A stretch of DNA of 41,339 nucleotides, taken from positions 1 through 41,339 of the forward strand of contig JAFDXF010000074.1 in NCBI GenBank assembly GCA_018268055.1, in the 5' to 3' direction. Below are positions 16,342 to 25,189 of this stretch, piece after piece. Source of the stretch: Bacteroidota bacterium (GTDB taxonomy: Bacteria; Bacteroidota; Bacteroidia; Chitinophagales; Chitinophagaceae). Each line of letters opens with the position of its first letter. The first letter of the stretch is position 1. The position numbers and the translations under genes were made by a program. The notes under the pieces are model-generated. The model was given only the letters and a program-made list of their open reading frames with translations. It had not been told where the DNA came from and made no database searches.

Positions 16342-19300
16342 TTATTCTTTTATAATTTTCTGTACTATTCCATTATATAGTTTTAAAATATACATACCAT
16401 TAATATATTTACTCATATCTATTGTAAAGGCTGTTTGTTGTACATTTATTTGTTGCAAAATTTTACCACTCATATCACTTAATAAAATTATGCTGCCAAC
16501 TTTTGCATCGCTAATGGTTAAATTGTTTTTAACTGGGTTTGGATATGTAGTAAGTTGTGCTGATTTGTAAATATTTAGTTTTATTATTTTACTATAGCTA
16601 ATTGTACCATTTCTGTCTATTTGCTTTACTCTATAATATGCCAAATCTTGTAACGTTAAGGTTTCAGTAAATTGATAGTAATTTGAGCCATTGCCTTTAC
16701 TGATTAGGTTGCCAATACTGCTAAAATTAATACCATTTGTACTTTTTTCTATTTCGTAATTAGCTACATCATTTTCTTGTACTTGCCATTGCACAACTGC
16801 TTTTTTCTCAGTATTTAAATTAGCTGAAACATTTAACCATTTAAGAGGTAATATGCCACTAATTGTTTTTACAAAAAAGCCACTAAAACCCGTTACATCA
16901 ATACTTACTTCCCATCTGCTTAGTGTAGTATTCCAAATAATATCTGCATCAGCAGGATCAATAGTTGTTATTGTTCCTGTATAGGTATTGGGCATACCGC
17001 TATTATCGCTACTTACACCACCTATTTTTTCTATTAATAAATTTGCTTTTCTTGCATTTTGTGTGGCTATAGCATCTGTACTTAAAGGTAATAATGCTAC
17101 TGGTGCTGGTGTTTGATTGTTAAAGGCTGCAAATTCAGCATCGGTAAAATATAATGTAACATTACCAGTAGCTGTAGTAGCATTTGTTGCTGGTGTTATT
17201 TCGTAATGGCGCTTCACAAATTGAGTAGGCTGTGTAGTTTCTATCCAAATTTTTGCTGTAGTTGAACCAATAATAGGAGAAACACCATTACTATTGATGG
17301 CAGCTATTAGTCCATTGCATTGATCGAAATAATTTATTATACCAAATTGTGAACTAATGCAAGATGCCTGAGCATTAACTAAACCGCCCGTATTCATATT
17401 AACCGAATTATTTTCATAAGCACCTATATCAATATTTGTAAATTGAATTCTTGAAATTCCACTTAGGTCTTGAGTAAGTGTTGTGGGTAAATAAATATTA
17501 TTACCGGCATTTACTGCAGGGCTGCATAATGATAAACGAAGTCCATCATCGTTTGTACCAAAAATGCCATCTGTACCCATTGGGTTTACAGAATTTACAA
17601 AATTTGGGTTAGCATCAATATTGCCTGTGCCTGTATAACCACCCTCAATAAGGCTGTTGTTAATAGTAAAAATTCCATATAAATTGGTATAAGCAGAGCC
17701 TGCATTATTTCCCCAAACAATCGAATTATTAATCTTAAAATTACTATTTGTTCCGGAGGACATTGCACCGCCATATCCAGCAATTGGCCGAGGAGCGGCA
17801 TTGTCAAAAAAGGTACAATTCGTAATAGTTGGATTACTAAAGCTATTACCGCCTATTGCTCCACCAAATCCATTATTGGTTGTGTTGCCTACAAACAGGC
17901 AATTGGTAATTGTAGCATTACCATAGATAAGATAGAGGGCTCCACCATCTTGTGTTGTGGTGTTGTTGTCGAATATGCAATTAGTTATAATTGGGCTACA
18001 ATTAGTAATTTGTATGGCTGCTCCATTAGTAGCAGTATTGCCAGTAAATCTGCAGTTTTCAATAGTTGGATTACTACCATTTATTATAATAGCACTTACA
18101 GAGCTATTTGATATGGTAAAGCCATTCAATATTGATGTATTTGTAATAGTATTGCCAGTAATGGAAAATAAATAAGATGGATTTCCAAAATTATTAAGGA
18201 TAGTAGTATTTGTTTTCCAGTTTCTTTGTGAAAGTAATGTTTCGGTGCCGGCAAAGCCGCCAAAAATACTTACATTAGGTTTCATTGTAAAATTACCGTT
18301 GGGTATGTATGTACCTTGGCGCACCCAAACTTGCTTATTAGCACAGGCATCTGTAGCTGAAAGGTCAATGCCAACTTGTAAATCTTTTTTGGCAGTAGCC
18401 CAGCTAAACCCATCGCCTGTGTTATCTGCTCTGGCTGCATCTACAAATACCGTTTTAGTGCCCAATCCTGAATTACCTTCATAGGCTCCCATATCTACAA
18501 TAGATGCAGCAAATCTTGTATTGCCTGTAATATCGGTAGTAACAAATGATGGGATAAACGAATTATTACCAGTATTTGTAGCGGGGCTACACATGGTTAG
18601 TTTCAATCCATCATCGGAGGTCATAGGTAAATTGTCTGCCCCATTTATATTGGCTTCATTTTGAAAAATTGGATCTTGAGCAAAAATATTATTTACAGCA
18701 GCAGTACCCAACCCAAAAGCAGAATTGTCATTAGTATAATTGATGGCAGCCAATTGTAATAAATTATTTCTATAAGCTAGGGTAGATGATGGTCCATTGT
18801 TAAAATCTGCGCCTGAAAGTGTGGCATTACCTGCTTTTGTATTTTTCCAAAAAATATTATTGCTTATATTTCCTGCGTTAGCATTATCCAAGCATAGCCC
18901 ACCTGCAGTAACATCTGCATTATTAGCATAAAAAGTGTTATTTACCACTGTAGCATTAATCGATTGTAAAATGTATAAACCTCCTCCTTTAGTTTGAGCA
19001 TTGTTTTTGTAATAAACATTGTTAACAATGGAATTGTTTCCAGTATTAATAAATGTGCCACCACCGTTAGCACTATTATTGTTGGCAATAAAATTTGCTT
19101 CTACGTTTTGCCCTATACCGTTTAGGTAAATGCCTGCACCCGAAGCTGCATAATTTTTAAGAACGTAATTGTTTTTTATACTATTATTGTCACCCATAGT
19201 ACGTACGCCGCCGCCTCTATTTCGTTCTAATGTATAGCTGCCGATAATTATATTGCCAGAAGCAACATTAGCTGTACCTTTTTGTATAGTAAATCCATCA

Positions 19301-20811
19301 ATGGTTGCATTAGCACCCATTATTACTACATGAAAGCAATTATCTGTACTATCATTAGCAATGCCTATATCACCACTCAGTATTGTGATATTTGTTCTTG
19401 AGTTACGTTGTAATAATGTTGTTTCGGTACCATCAAAGCCACCATATAATTGAATACCGTCTTTAACATAAATTGTTTTATCTCTTAAATTTGTAAGACC
19501 TGTAATTGGATAATCAGTTGGATAATAACTGCCTGCTTTTACCCATACTTGCTTATTAGCACACAGTTCGGATGCTGTTGCATCAATGCCAGCCTGTACA
19601 TCTCTTTTAGCAGTGGCCCAGCTTAAACCATCCCCGCTATTATCTGGCCTTGCAACATCAACAAATATCGGCTTACTTCCACCTAAAGCCCCTTCATAAG
19701 CGCCTACCTCCACAATAGTATTTTGTATTCGGGCTGCGCCTGTAATATCAGTAGTAATACCAGCTGGTATAAGGCTATTATTACCCATATCTAATGCCGG
19801 ACTACAATTGGTAAGTTTTAAGCCATCGTCGGCTGTGGCTGCAATGCCGTCTGGGCCCAATGGGTCGGTTGGCTTATTAAACACAGGGTCGATAGCACTA
19901 TTTCCTGTACCAGTAATTCCACCCTCAACAGTACTGTAAGTAACTGTAACAATTCCATAAAGATTGTTATTACTTGCTGATGCTGTATTGCCCCAAATAA
20001 TACTATTTTTTATTGTAGTATTACTGGGTGTTTGAGATGCTATAGCACCCCCTCTGCCTACATTTGCTTTAATGGCTTTATTTGCATTGAAAGTGCAGTT
20101 TATAAGAGTAGGGGTAGAGCCACTACTGTTTATGCCTCCGCCAAAACCATTGGTAGTAATATTGCCAACAAATACACAATTAATAATTGTAGGGCTGCAA
20201 CCGGAGTTAAGTTGAATACCACCGCCATCATTATTGGCGGTATTATTCATTATAAAACAATTAATAATTGTAGGGCTGCTATTAGCCATAAAAATACCTC
20301 CACCACTTGAATTACTATTGTTGTTTGTTATAAAGCAATTTGAAACAATACAGGTACTGTTATTACCTATATATATGCCAGCGCTACTGCCATTAGTGAT
20401 TGTAAATCCATCTAAAATAGTGGAAGCTGTAATGCCAGCATCAAATGAATAAATAACGCCCATTCCGTTTCCTCTAAGTGTAGTAGTGTTGGTTACAGGG
20501 TTTCGTTGACCAAGTAAGGTTTCGGTTCCTGCAAATCCACCGTACATGGCTACATTTTGCCGCATATTATATACTGTATTACTAGCCAATTGATACGTTC
20601 CTTTTTTTACCCATACTTGCTTGGTAGTACCAGTAGCACCACTTGCTGCATCAATTGCTACTTGAAAATCTTTTTTTGCGGTAGCCCAACTAAGGCCATT
20701 GCCTGTGTTATCAGCCTTAGCTGCATCAACATAATATACCACAGTTTGAGCTTTTAAAATATTTGAACTTAATATGATAAAGCAGATTACTGTTAAAAAA
20801 ATAGTTTTCAT
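16342..20811 (-). CDS. Secreted parallel beta-helix repeat protein with T9SS sorting region
   Basis: 1489 residues from the ATG at 20811, which gives a clean signal peptide (MKTIFLTVICFIILSS ending at KAQ); an ATG 8 codons upstream is less likely. Three homologous modules follow (about residues 23-380, 380-785, 785-1130). Each starts with an FVDAARxDNTGDGxSWATAKKD-like block then QVW(V)xxGTY, continues with short N-rich rungs such as ITNCxFxxNT, and ends with DDGLKLxxCSPAxNxGNN and GAYEG. This is right-handed beta-helix architecture. A fibronectin-like stretch (QWQVQENDVANYEIEKS, about 1340) and a type A sorting region (YPNPVKNNLTI to IIKE) finish the protein. It is probably surface-attached or secreted; ligand unknown. 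It is divergent from a sensor kinase with a palindrome between. Confidence 0.85.
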   Translation of the reverse strand: MKTIFLTVICFIILSSNILKAQTVVYYVDAAKADNTGNGLSWATAKKDFQVAIDAASGATGTTKQVWVKKGTYQLASNTVYNMRQNVAMYGGFAGTETLLGQRNPVTNTTTLRGNGMGVIYSFDAGITASTILDGFTITNGSSAGIYIGNNSTCIVSNCFITNNNSNSSGGGIFMANSSPTIINCFIMNNTANNDGGGIQLNSGCSPTIINCVFVGNITTNGFGGGINSSGSTPTLINCTFNANKAIKANVGRGGAIASQTPSNTTIKNSIIWGNTASASNNNLYGIVTVTYSTVEGGITGTGNSAIDPVFNKPTDPLGPDGIAATADDGLKLTNCSPALDMGNNSLIPAGITTDITGAARIQNTIVEVGAYEGALGGSKPIFVDVARPDNSGDGLSWATAKRDVQAGIDATASELCANKQVWVKAGSYYPTDYPITGLTNLRDKTIYVKDGIQLYGGFDGTETTLLQRNSRTNITILSGDIGIANDSTDNCFHVVIMGANATIDGFTIQKGTANVASGNIIIGSYTLERNRGGGVRTMGDNNSIKNNYVLKNYAASGAGIYLNGIGQNVEANFIANNNSANGGGTFINTGNNSIVNNVYYKNNAQTKGGGLYILQSINATVVNNTFYANNADVTAGGLCLDNANAGNISNNIFWKNTKAGNATLSGADFNNGPSSTLAYRNNLLQLAAINYTNDNSAFGLGTAAVNNIFAQDPIFQNEANINGADNLPMTSDDGLKLTMCSPATNTGNNSFIPSFVTTDITGNTRFAASIVDMGAYEGNSGLGTKTVFVDAARADNTGDGFSWATAKKDLQVGIDLSATDACANKQVWVRQGTYIPNGNFTMKPNVSIFGGFAGTETLLSQRNWKTNTTILNNFGNPSYLFSITGNTITNTSILNGFTISNSSVSAIIINGSNPTIENCRFTGNTATNGAAIQITNCSPIITNCIFDNNTTTQDGGALYLIYGNATITNCLFVGNTTNNGFGGAIGGNSFSNPTITNCTFFDNAAPRPIAGYGGAMSSGTNSNFKINNSIVWGNNAGSAYTNLYGIFTINNSLIEGGYTGTGNIDANPNFVNSVNPMGTDGIFGTNDDGLRLSLCSPAVNAGNNIYLPTTLTQDLSGISRIQFTNIDIGAYENNSVNMNTGGLVNAQASCISSQFGIINYFDQCNGLIAAINSNGVSPIIGSTTAKIWIETTQPTQFVKRHYEITPATNATTATGNVTLYFTDAEFAAFNNQTPAPVALLPLSTDAIATQNARKANLLIEKIGGVSSDNSGMPNTYTGTITTIDPADADIIWNTTLSRWEVSIDVTGFSGFFVKTISGILPLKWLNVSANLNTEKKAVVQWQVQENDVANYEIEKSTNGINFSSIGNLISKGNGSNYYQFTETLTLQDLAYYRVKQIDRNGTISYSKIIKLNIYKSAQLTTYPNPVKNNLTISDAKVGSIILLSDMSGKILQQINVQQTAFTIDMSKYINGMYILKLYNGIVQKIIKE

Positions 20812-20836
20812 TTTTAGCTTGTTTAAATTAACCAAA

Positions 20837-20844
20837 CAAAACTA
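20837..20844 (-). promoter_or_regulatory. -7 box for the beta-helix protein gene
   Basis: TAGTTTTG on the minus strand fits TAnnTTTG and lies 25 nt before the chosen ATG (20811), supporting that start. A TTG sits about 20 nt further upstream as a weak -33 element. Confidence 0.5.
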
Positions 20845-20917
20845 TTTGACATCTTTGCCCTCCACAATAATGAATGTTAATGAAAATGAACTAACCATAG
20901 AGGGTAATGACAGATTC

Positions 20918-20937
20918 TATCATGAATATTCATGATA
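20918..20937. promoter_or_regulatory. Perfect 20-bp palindrome, candidate operator
   Basis: TATCATGAATATTCATGATA is identical to its reverse complement over all 20 bases. It sits in the 182-bp gap between the beta-helix gene and the divergent sensor kinase, about 75 bp upstream of the first gene's -7 box and 57 bp before the second gene's start. The adjacent LuxR-type regulator is the natural candidate ligand (inference). Confidence 0.6.
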
Positions 20938-20993
20938 AATGAATACGTTTTCTTGTTTAACTTGCTGTTGCCTGTTTTTTTAGATTTATTTAT

Positions 20994-23900
20994 ATGCTTA
21001 AAAAAGGTTTCCAATTCATTTGTCTACTGTGTAGTACTTACCTCTGTACGGCACAGCAGTATTTGCAGCCATCCATTGTTGCAGGTGAGCCGCTTGGGGT
21101 GAAACAAGGATTATCTCAGGGAATGATAAATTGTATGTACCAAGATAAAGAAGGGTACATGTGGATTTGTACTAAAGATGGGTTAAATCGATATGATGGA
21201 TATCAAATTAAAATTTATAGAAATGAATCGAACGATCCTTACAGTTTGCCTGATAACTACTGCAACGTAACTATTGAAGACGATAATGGAAACTTTTGGG
21301 TGGGTACGAACACTAAAGGGCTTTATTTGTTTGAAAAAAAAACGGAACGGTTTTATGCTGTTCCCTTAATATTTAATAATACAGAAACCCTTTGTATTAG
21401 GGAAATACAATGCAATAAGGGAAAACTTTATCTAAGAACTCTTACTGATTTGTTGGTATTAGATATAAGCAATGTGAACATAAAAAATGACATTAAAACA
21501 GGTAAAAAAACAAAACTACTTTTTAGCTATAATGCATTACAACAATCAAAAAAGTATAAGCTAGATATAACTTTTAAAGCACCTTATATATCTTCTTTTT
21601 TGTCTGACAATTCTATTTGGGTAAGTTTTAGAGATAGTATTTTTTATTGCAAACCAAATGTTGATTTTTCAAAATGGTCTATAACCAGCATTGCACCTAC
21701 TTCTTTAGGTATTGACGCAAACATCAAAGGGTTGCCTACATTGTCTCTCCTAGCTACTGAACCAGAAATAATAGTAATAGCTTATGGCAATAAAATAATT
21801 CACTTTAATACAAGTACAAAAAAAATTGAATTTACTCAACTATTTGCTGAAGCAAAAAATAGTTTATTTCGAAATAACTCAAATGACGAAAATATTTATA
21901 GGCTTGCTAATAATGATGTATCTATTTATCATCTAAAAACAAAAGCAATAGAAGTGGTGCCTATTAAAAGTCTTGGTATACCAGAAAGAAGTATTTTTCA
22001 AGTTTTCACATCAAAGCAAGATATCAAATGGTTTGGAAGTGCAGGGTATGGCATAGCAAAATTTGATGATCGCAAAAACCGATTTAAAAGTTATATTGGT
22101 GCTAATCAAAACGAAATTTTTTGGAGACTATCGCCAGATTATATGCCTTCTATTGGAACTCAATTGAAAGGAACATGGGCTGTGTTAGATAAGCAAAAAA
22201 CCTATTGGGCTTTTTTACCGAACAATGAAACTAAAACTTTTTACTATTTATATTCTTATAATACACTTACAAAAAAAACGATACAACATACTGCTTTACC
22301 AAAAAATTGTACTGGGTATAATTTGTATAATGATTCTAAAGATAGATTGTGGATTTATTACCAAGATGGTAGTTATAAAAATTTTATTGCCAGAGTAGAT
22401 AAAACTAAAAGTAGCATTGAAGTGGTTTACAGCATACCAGAAAGTATAGAATCCTCCGAGCCATTTGTTTCGCAATTTTATTTTGATGATAATGAAATTT
22501 TATGGCTTGCTACTATTAATGGATTATATGCTTTAAATGAAAAAAATAAAATTTGGAAGCATTGGAAAAATATACCCAATAATAACAATAGTATAAGTGC
22601 CGAAGGAGTACTAAGTATTTGCCCAGACCCAATTGCTCCTGAAAAATTTTTTTGGATAGGAACAGAGGGTGGAGGGGTAAATCGTTTTGAAAAAATTAAT
22701 GGCAATTGCATACGATATACCGAAAAAGATGGCTTGCCTAATAATGTAGCTTATTGTATTCTGAGTGATAGTTTAAATAATTTGTGGATTAGTACCAATA
22801 AGGGTTTGAGTTGTTTTAACCCAACACTAAAAACGTTTCAAAACTTTACCGATGAAGACGGATTACCTGGGAATGAATTTAATCGCTTTATTTCCAGATA
22901 TATGCAAAATGGCGAATTAATGTTTGGCAGTGTAGATGGCTTTGTCATATTCAACCCAAAAGAAGTTTTGCAAAAACAACCAGCTGCACCATTGGTTTTT
23001 ACGGGTATTTCTATTTTAAATAAACCTTTAAATTGGAAAATCGATAGTAGCAACTTGAATACGCCTATTGGTTATGCAAAGTTTATTACATTAAATCCAG
23101 GACAAAACATCTTCAGCATCAGCTTTGCTACACTTGAGTATCGTAGCAATGTAAAAAAAATGTACAAATACAAATTAGATGGTTTTGATAAAGACTGGAC
23201 AAACCCAAGCAGTAAAAATGAAGTTACCTACACCAATCTTTTACCAGGTATATACACTTTTTATGTTATGGGAGCTAATACAGATGGAGTTTGGAACGAA
23301 AAACCAATCAGTATTAAAATAATTATACAACCATATTGGTATCAAACTATACTATTTAAATTGTTAGTGTTATTACTATTTGTACTGAGCTTATATGGGT
23401 TTTACCGCTATCGTTTAAAACAAGGGTTAAAATTGGAAAAACTAAGAAACCGTATTGCCCGTGATTTACATGATGAAATTGGAAGCACCCTAAGCAGTAT
23501 TTCCATTTATGCAGCCTCCGCTAATAAAGTTATTGCGGGAAATGAAAAAGCAGAAAGTATTCTATCAAAAATAAATGCAGGTACTAGTGAAGTGATGGAA
23601 GCTATAAGTGATATTGTATGGGCCGTAAACACTAGTAATGATCGATTTGAAAATCTGGCTAATCGTATGAGGGCATTTGCGGTGCAATCTACAGAAGCAA
23701 AAAATATTGAACTACAGTTTACTGAAAATAAAGATATACCGCATATAGCTCTAAATATGGAACAACGGAAAAATATTTATCTTATATGTAAAGAGGCTAT
23801 CAGCAACGCTTTAAAGTATGCTGATTGTAGTTTATTGCAAGTGTTAATTACCAAAGAACAACAACATTTGTTTGTTAAAATACATGATAATGGAAATGGT

Positions 23901-24068
23901 TTTGCAATAAGTAATCTTGATGTAGTAGAACCTAATCATTCTTTTGGCGGTAATGGAATAAAAAACATGAAGGCTAGGGCAGTTGAAATTAATGCAAGTT
24001 TAGAAATTATTACAAAACTTAGTATTGGCACAAGTATTATTCTAAGTATCCCCCTAAAAAAATCATGA
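20994..24068 (+). CDS. Two-component sensor kinase with propeller and Y_Y_Y domains (HisKA_3)
   Basis: 1024 residues. A signal peptide (MLKKGFQFICLLCSTYLCTAQ) is followed by a large periplasmic sensor made of Reg_prop blades, recognisable as repeats such as YMWICTKDGLNRYDG, NFWVGTNTKGLYLF, FFWIGTEGGGVNRF and NLWISTNKGLSCFN. A Y_Y_Y domain (YKYKLDGFDKDWTNP...TYTNLLPGIYTFYVMG) precedes one membrane helix near 783-805. The cytoplasmic part has a HisKA_3 dimerisation domain with phospho-acceptor His826 (RDLHDEIGS) and a HATPase ending in GNGIKNMKARA. Such kinases pair with LuxR-type regulators, and one follows 46 bp downstream. The ligand is unknown; the divergent beta-helix protein is a likely regulon member. 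Confidence 0.9.
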   Translation: MLKKGFQFICLLCSTYLCTAQQYLQPSIVAGEPLGVKQGLSQGMINCMYQDKEGYMWICTKDGLNRYDGYQIKIYRNESNDPYSLPDNYCNVTIEDDNGNFWVGTNTKGLYLFEKKTERFYAVPLIFNNTETLCIREIQCNKGKLYLRTLTDLLVLDISNVNIKNDIKTGKKTKLLFSYNALQQSKKYKLDITFKAPYISSFLSDNSIWVSFRDSIFYCKPNVDFSKWSITSIAPTSLGIDANIKGLPTLSLLATEPEIIVIAYGNKIIHFNTSTKKIEFTQLFAEAKNSLFRNNSNDENIYRLANNDVSIYHLKTKAIEVVPIKSLGIPERSIFQVFTSKQDIKWFGSAGYGIAKFDDRKNRFKSYIGANQNEIFWRLSPDYMPSIGTQLKGTWAVLDKQKTYWAFLPNNETKTFYYLYSYNTLTKKTIQHTALPKNCTGYNLYNDSKDRLWIYYQDGSYKNFIARVDKTKSSIEVVYSIPESIESSEPFVSQFYFDDNEILWLATINGLYALNEKNKIWKHWKNIPNNNNSISAEGVLSICPDPIAPEKFFWIGTEGGGVNRFEKINGNCIRYTEKDGLPNNVAYCILSDSLNNLWISTNKGLSCFNPTLKTFQNFTDEDGLPGNEFNRFISRYMQNGELMFGSVDGFVIFNPKEVLQKQPAAPLVFTGISILNKPLNWKIDSSNLNTPIGYAKFITLNPGQNIFSISFATLEYRSNVKKMYKYKLDGFDKDWTNPSSKNEVTYTNLLPGIYTFYVMGANTDGVWNEKPISIKIIIQPYWYQTILFKLLVLLLFVLSLYGFYRYRLKQGLKLEKLRNRIARDLHDEIGSTLSSISIYAASANKVIAGNEKAESILSKINAGTSEVMEAISDIVWAVNTSNDRFENLANRMRAFAVQSTEAKNIELQFTENKDIPHIALNMEQRKNIYLICKEAISNALKYADCSLLQVLITKEQQHLFVKIHDNGNGFAISNLDVVEPNHSFGGNGIKNMKARAVEINASLEIITKLSIGTSIILSIPLKKS

Positions 24069-24102
24069 GAATCAATGAGGATACTTTAACAAATAGCAAT
24101 TG

Positions 24103-24110
24103 TATTTTTG
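24103..24110 (+). promoter_or_regulatory. -7 box for the response regulator gene
   Basis: TATTTTTG fits TAnnTTTG and ends 4 nt before ATG 24115. The regulator may therefore have its own near-leaderless transcript besides read-through from the kinase gene. The position also favours 24115 over the in-frame ATG at 24100. Confidence 0.45.
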
Positions 24111-24114
24111 TGAT

Positions 24115-24753
24115 ATGGATAAGCGAATTATAATTTTTGATGATAATAGCAAGAGGAGAGAAAGTCTTGAAATGTTGATTGACCTTACCGATGGTATGAC
24201 TTGTGTTGGGTCGTTTGTTGATTGTAGTAATGTATTAACTGATATTGAAAATAGTAAGCCTGATTTGGTGCTGATGGACATTGATATGCCTAATGTAAAT
24301 GGAATTGAAGGAGTAACAATTATTAGAAAAAAATATCGTAATCTTAAAATATTAATGCAAACTGTTTTTGAGGATGATGAAAAATTGTTTGCCTGTATTC
24401 GTGCAGGTGCTGACGGATACATACTGAAAAAAGCACAGCCACAAGAATTGTTGAATGCCATTGAAGAAGCCCTAAAAGGTGGAGCACCTATGACTCCTAG
24501 TATTGCACGGCAGGTTCTTCGTTTTGTTGGGAGTATTGAGAATAAAAAGAAAACGGAAGATTTTAATCTTACTACAAGAGAAAGTGAAATACTCTCGTTA
24601 TTAGTACAAGGGCTTAGTTATAAAATGATAGCTGACCGTTGTTACATTTCATTACCAACAGTTAATTCTCATATTCAAAAAATTTATGAAAAGCTGCAAG
24701 TACACTCAGCAGTAGAGGCTGTAACAAAGGCTATTGGAAATAAGATTGTTTAG
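24115..24753 (+). CDS. NarL/FixJ-type response regulator (REC + LuxR HTH)
   Basis: 212 residues from ATG 24115. The receiver domain has the acidic pair Asp9-Asp10, the phospho-acceptor Asp55 (LVLMDIDMP), a conserved Thr/Ser region near QTVFEDD and Lys in YILKKA. The LuxR-type helix-turn-helix (about 150-210) reads LTTRESEILSLLVQGLSYKMIA...TVNSHIQKIYEKL. The kinase stop is only 46 bp upstream, so this is its cognate partner. It is expected to bind DNA as a dimer after phosphorylation; the palindrome at 20918-20937 is the best nearby candidate site. Confidence 0.92.
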   Translation: MDKRIIIFDDNSKRRESLEMLIDLTDGMTCVGSFVDCSNVLTDIENSKPDLVLMDIDMPNVNGIEGVTIIRKKYRNLKILMQTVFEDDEKLFACIRAGADGYILKKAQPQELLNAIEEALKGGAPMTPSIARQVLRFVGSIENKKKTEDFNLTTRESEILSLLVQGLSYKMIADRCYISLPTVNSHIQKIYEKLQVHSAVEAVTKAIGNKIV

Positions 24754-25189
24754 TAGATTTTTGCAAATAATTTTAATGAAAATTTATTTGTAAGCTTCCC
24801 CAAAAATCGTTCATTTAAAAGTTAACAAATTCAATTATTTTAAATCAATAACGTCCTAAACGAATAAAAAAAGAGAAAGTTTTGAATGTAACTCAAAGGT
24901 TAGCTTTGAGGTTGCACAACAAACCTAACTTTCTATCGCGACAAACTTAACATTGTTTGCCCCAATTATTGTAAAATTAGACAGCCGTAAGATTAAAAAA
25001 ATTATTTGGGAAAGGATTGAGATATCAATCAGTTGAAAATCCTTGTGGCTACCTTCCAAAAGTTCAAAACCACAAACAAACTCTGTAAATCAATGATTTA
25101 CTAAATTTTTATTTTTTGTGGATAAATTTAGTGAAGGCTTAACCTTTTATAGAGATTAATGCATCACTTCTTTTTCCGAAATTGCAGTA
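24754..25189. other. Gene-free region rich in dyads
   Basis: This 436-bp gap holds no ORF I can support but has several inverted repeats. AGAAAGTT (24874-24881) pairs with AACTTTCT (24927-24934) around a perfect 7-bp hairpin CTCAAAG/CTTTGAG (24892-24910). GTAAATCA-A-TGATTTAC spans 25085-25101. ACTAAATTT (25100-25108) pairs with AAATTTAGT (25124-25132). TGAAAATCCTTGTG at 25034-25047 is identical to 14 nt of the tRNA-Phe anticodon arm and its 3' flank (16082-16095). These could be regulatory dyads, a structured RNA or the scar of an old element. Confidence 0.5.

Noticed and set aside
17595..20452. Several open frames of 65-92 residues on both strands inside the beta-helix gene
   Set aside because: They follow the low-complexity Asn/Thr-rich repeats of the real gene in other frames, have no start context and give unlikely hydrophobic peptides.
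16050..24760. Genomic island integrated at tRNA-Phe
   Set aside because: No integrase, transposase or duplicated tRNA 3' end was found. Only a 14-nt match at 25034 remains, so I list it as a weak finding and not as an island.
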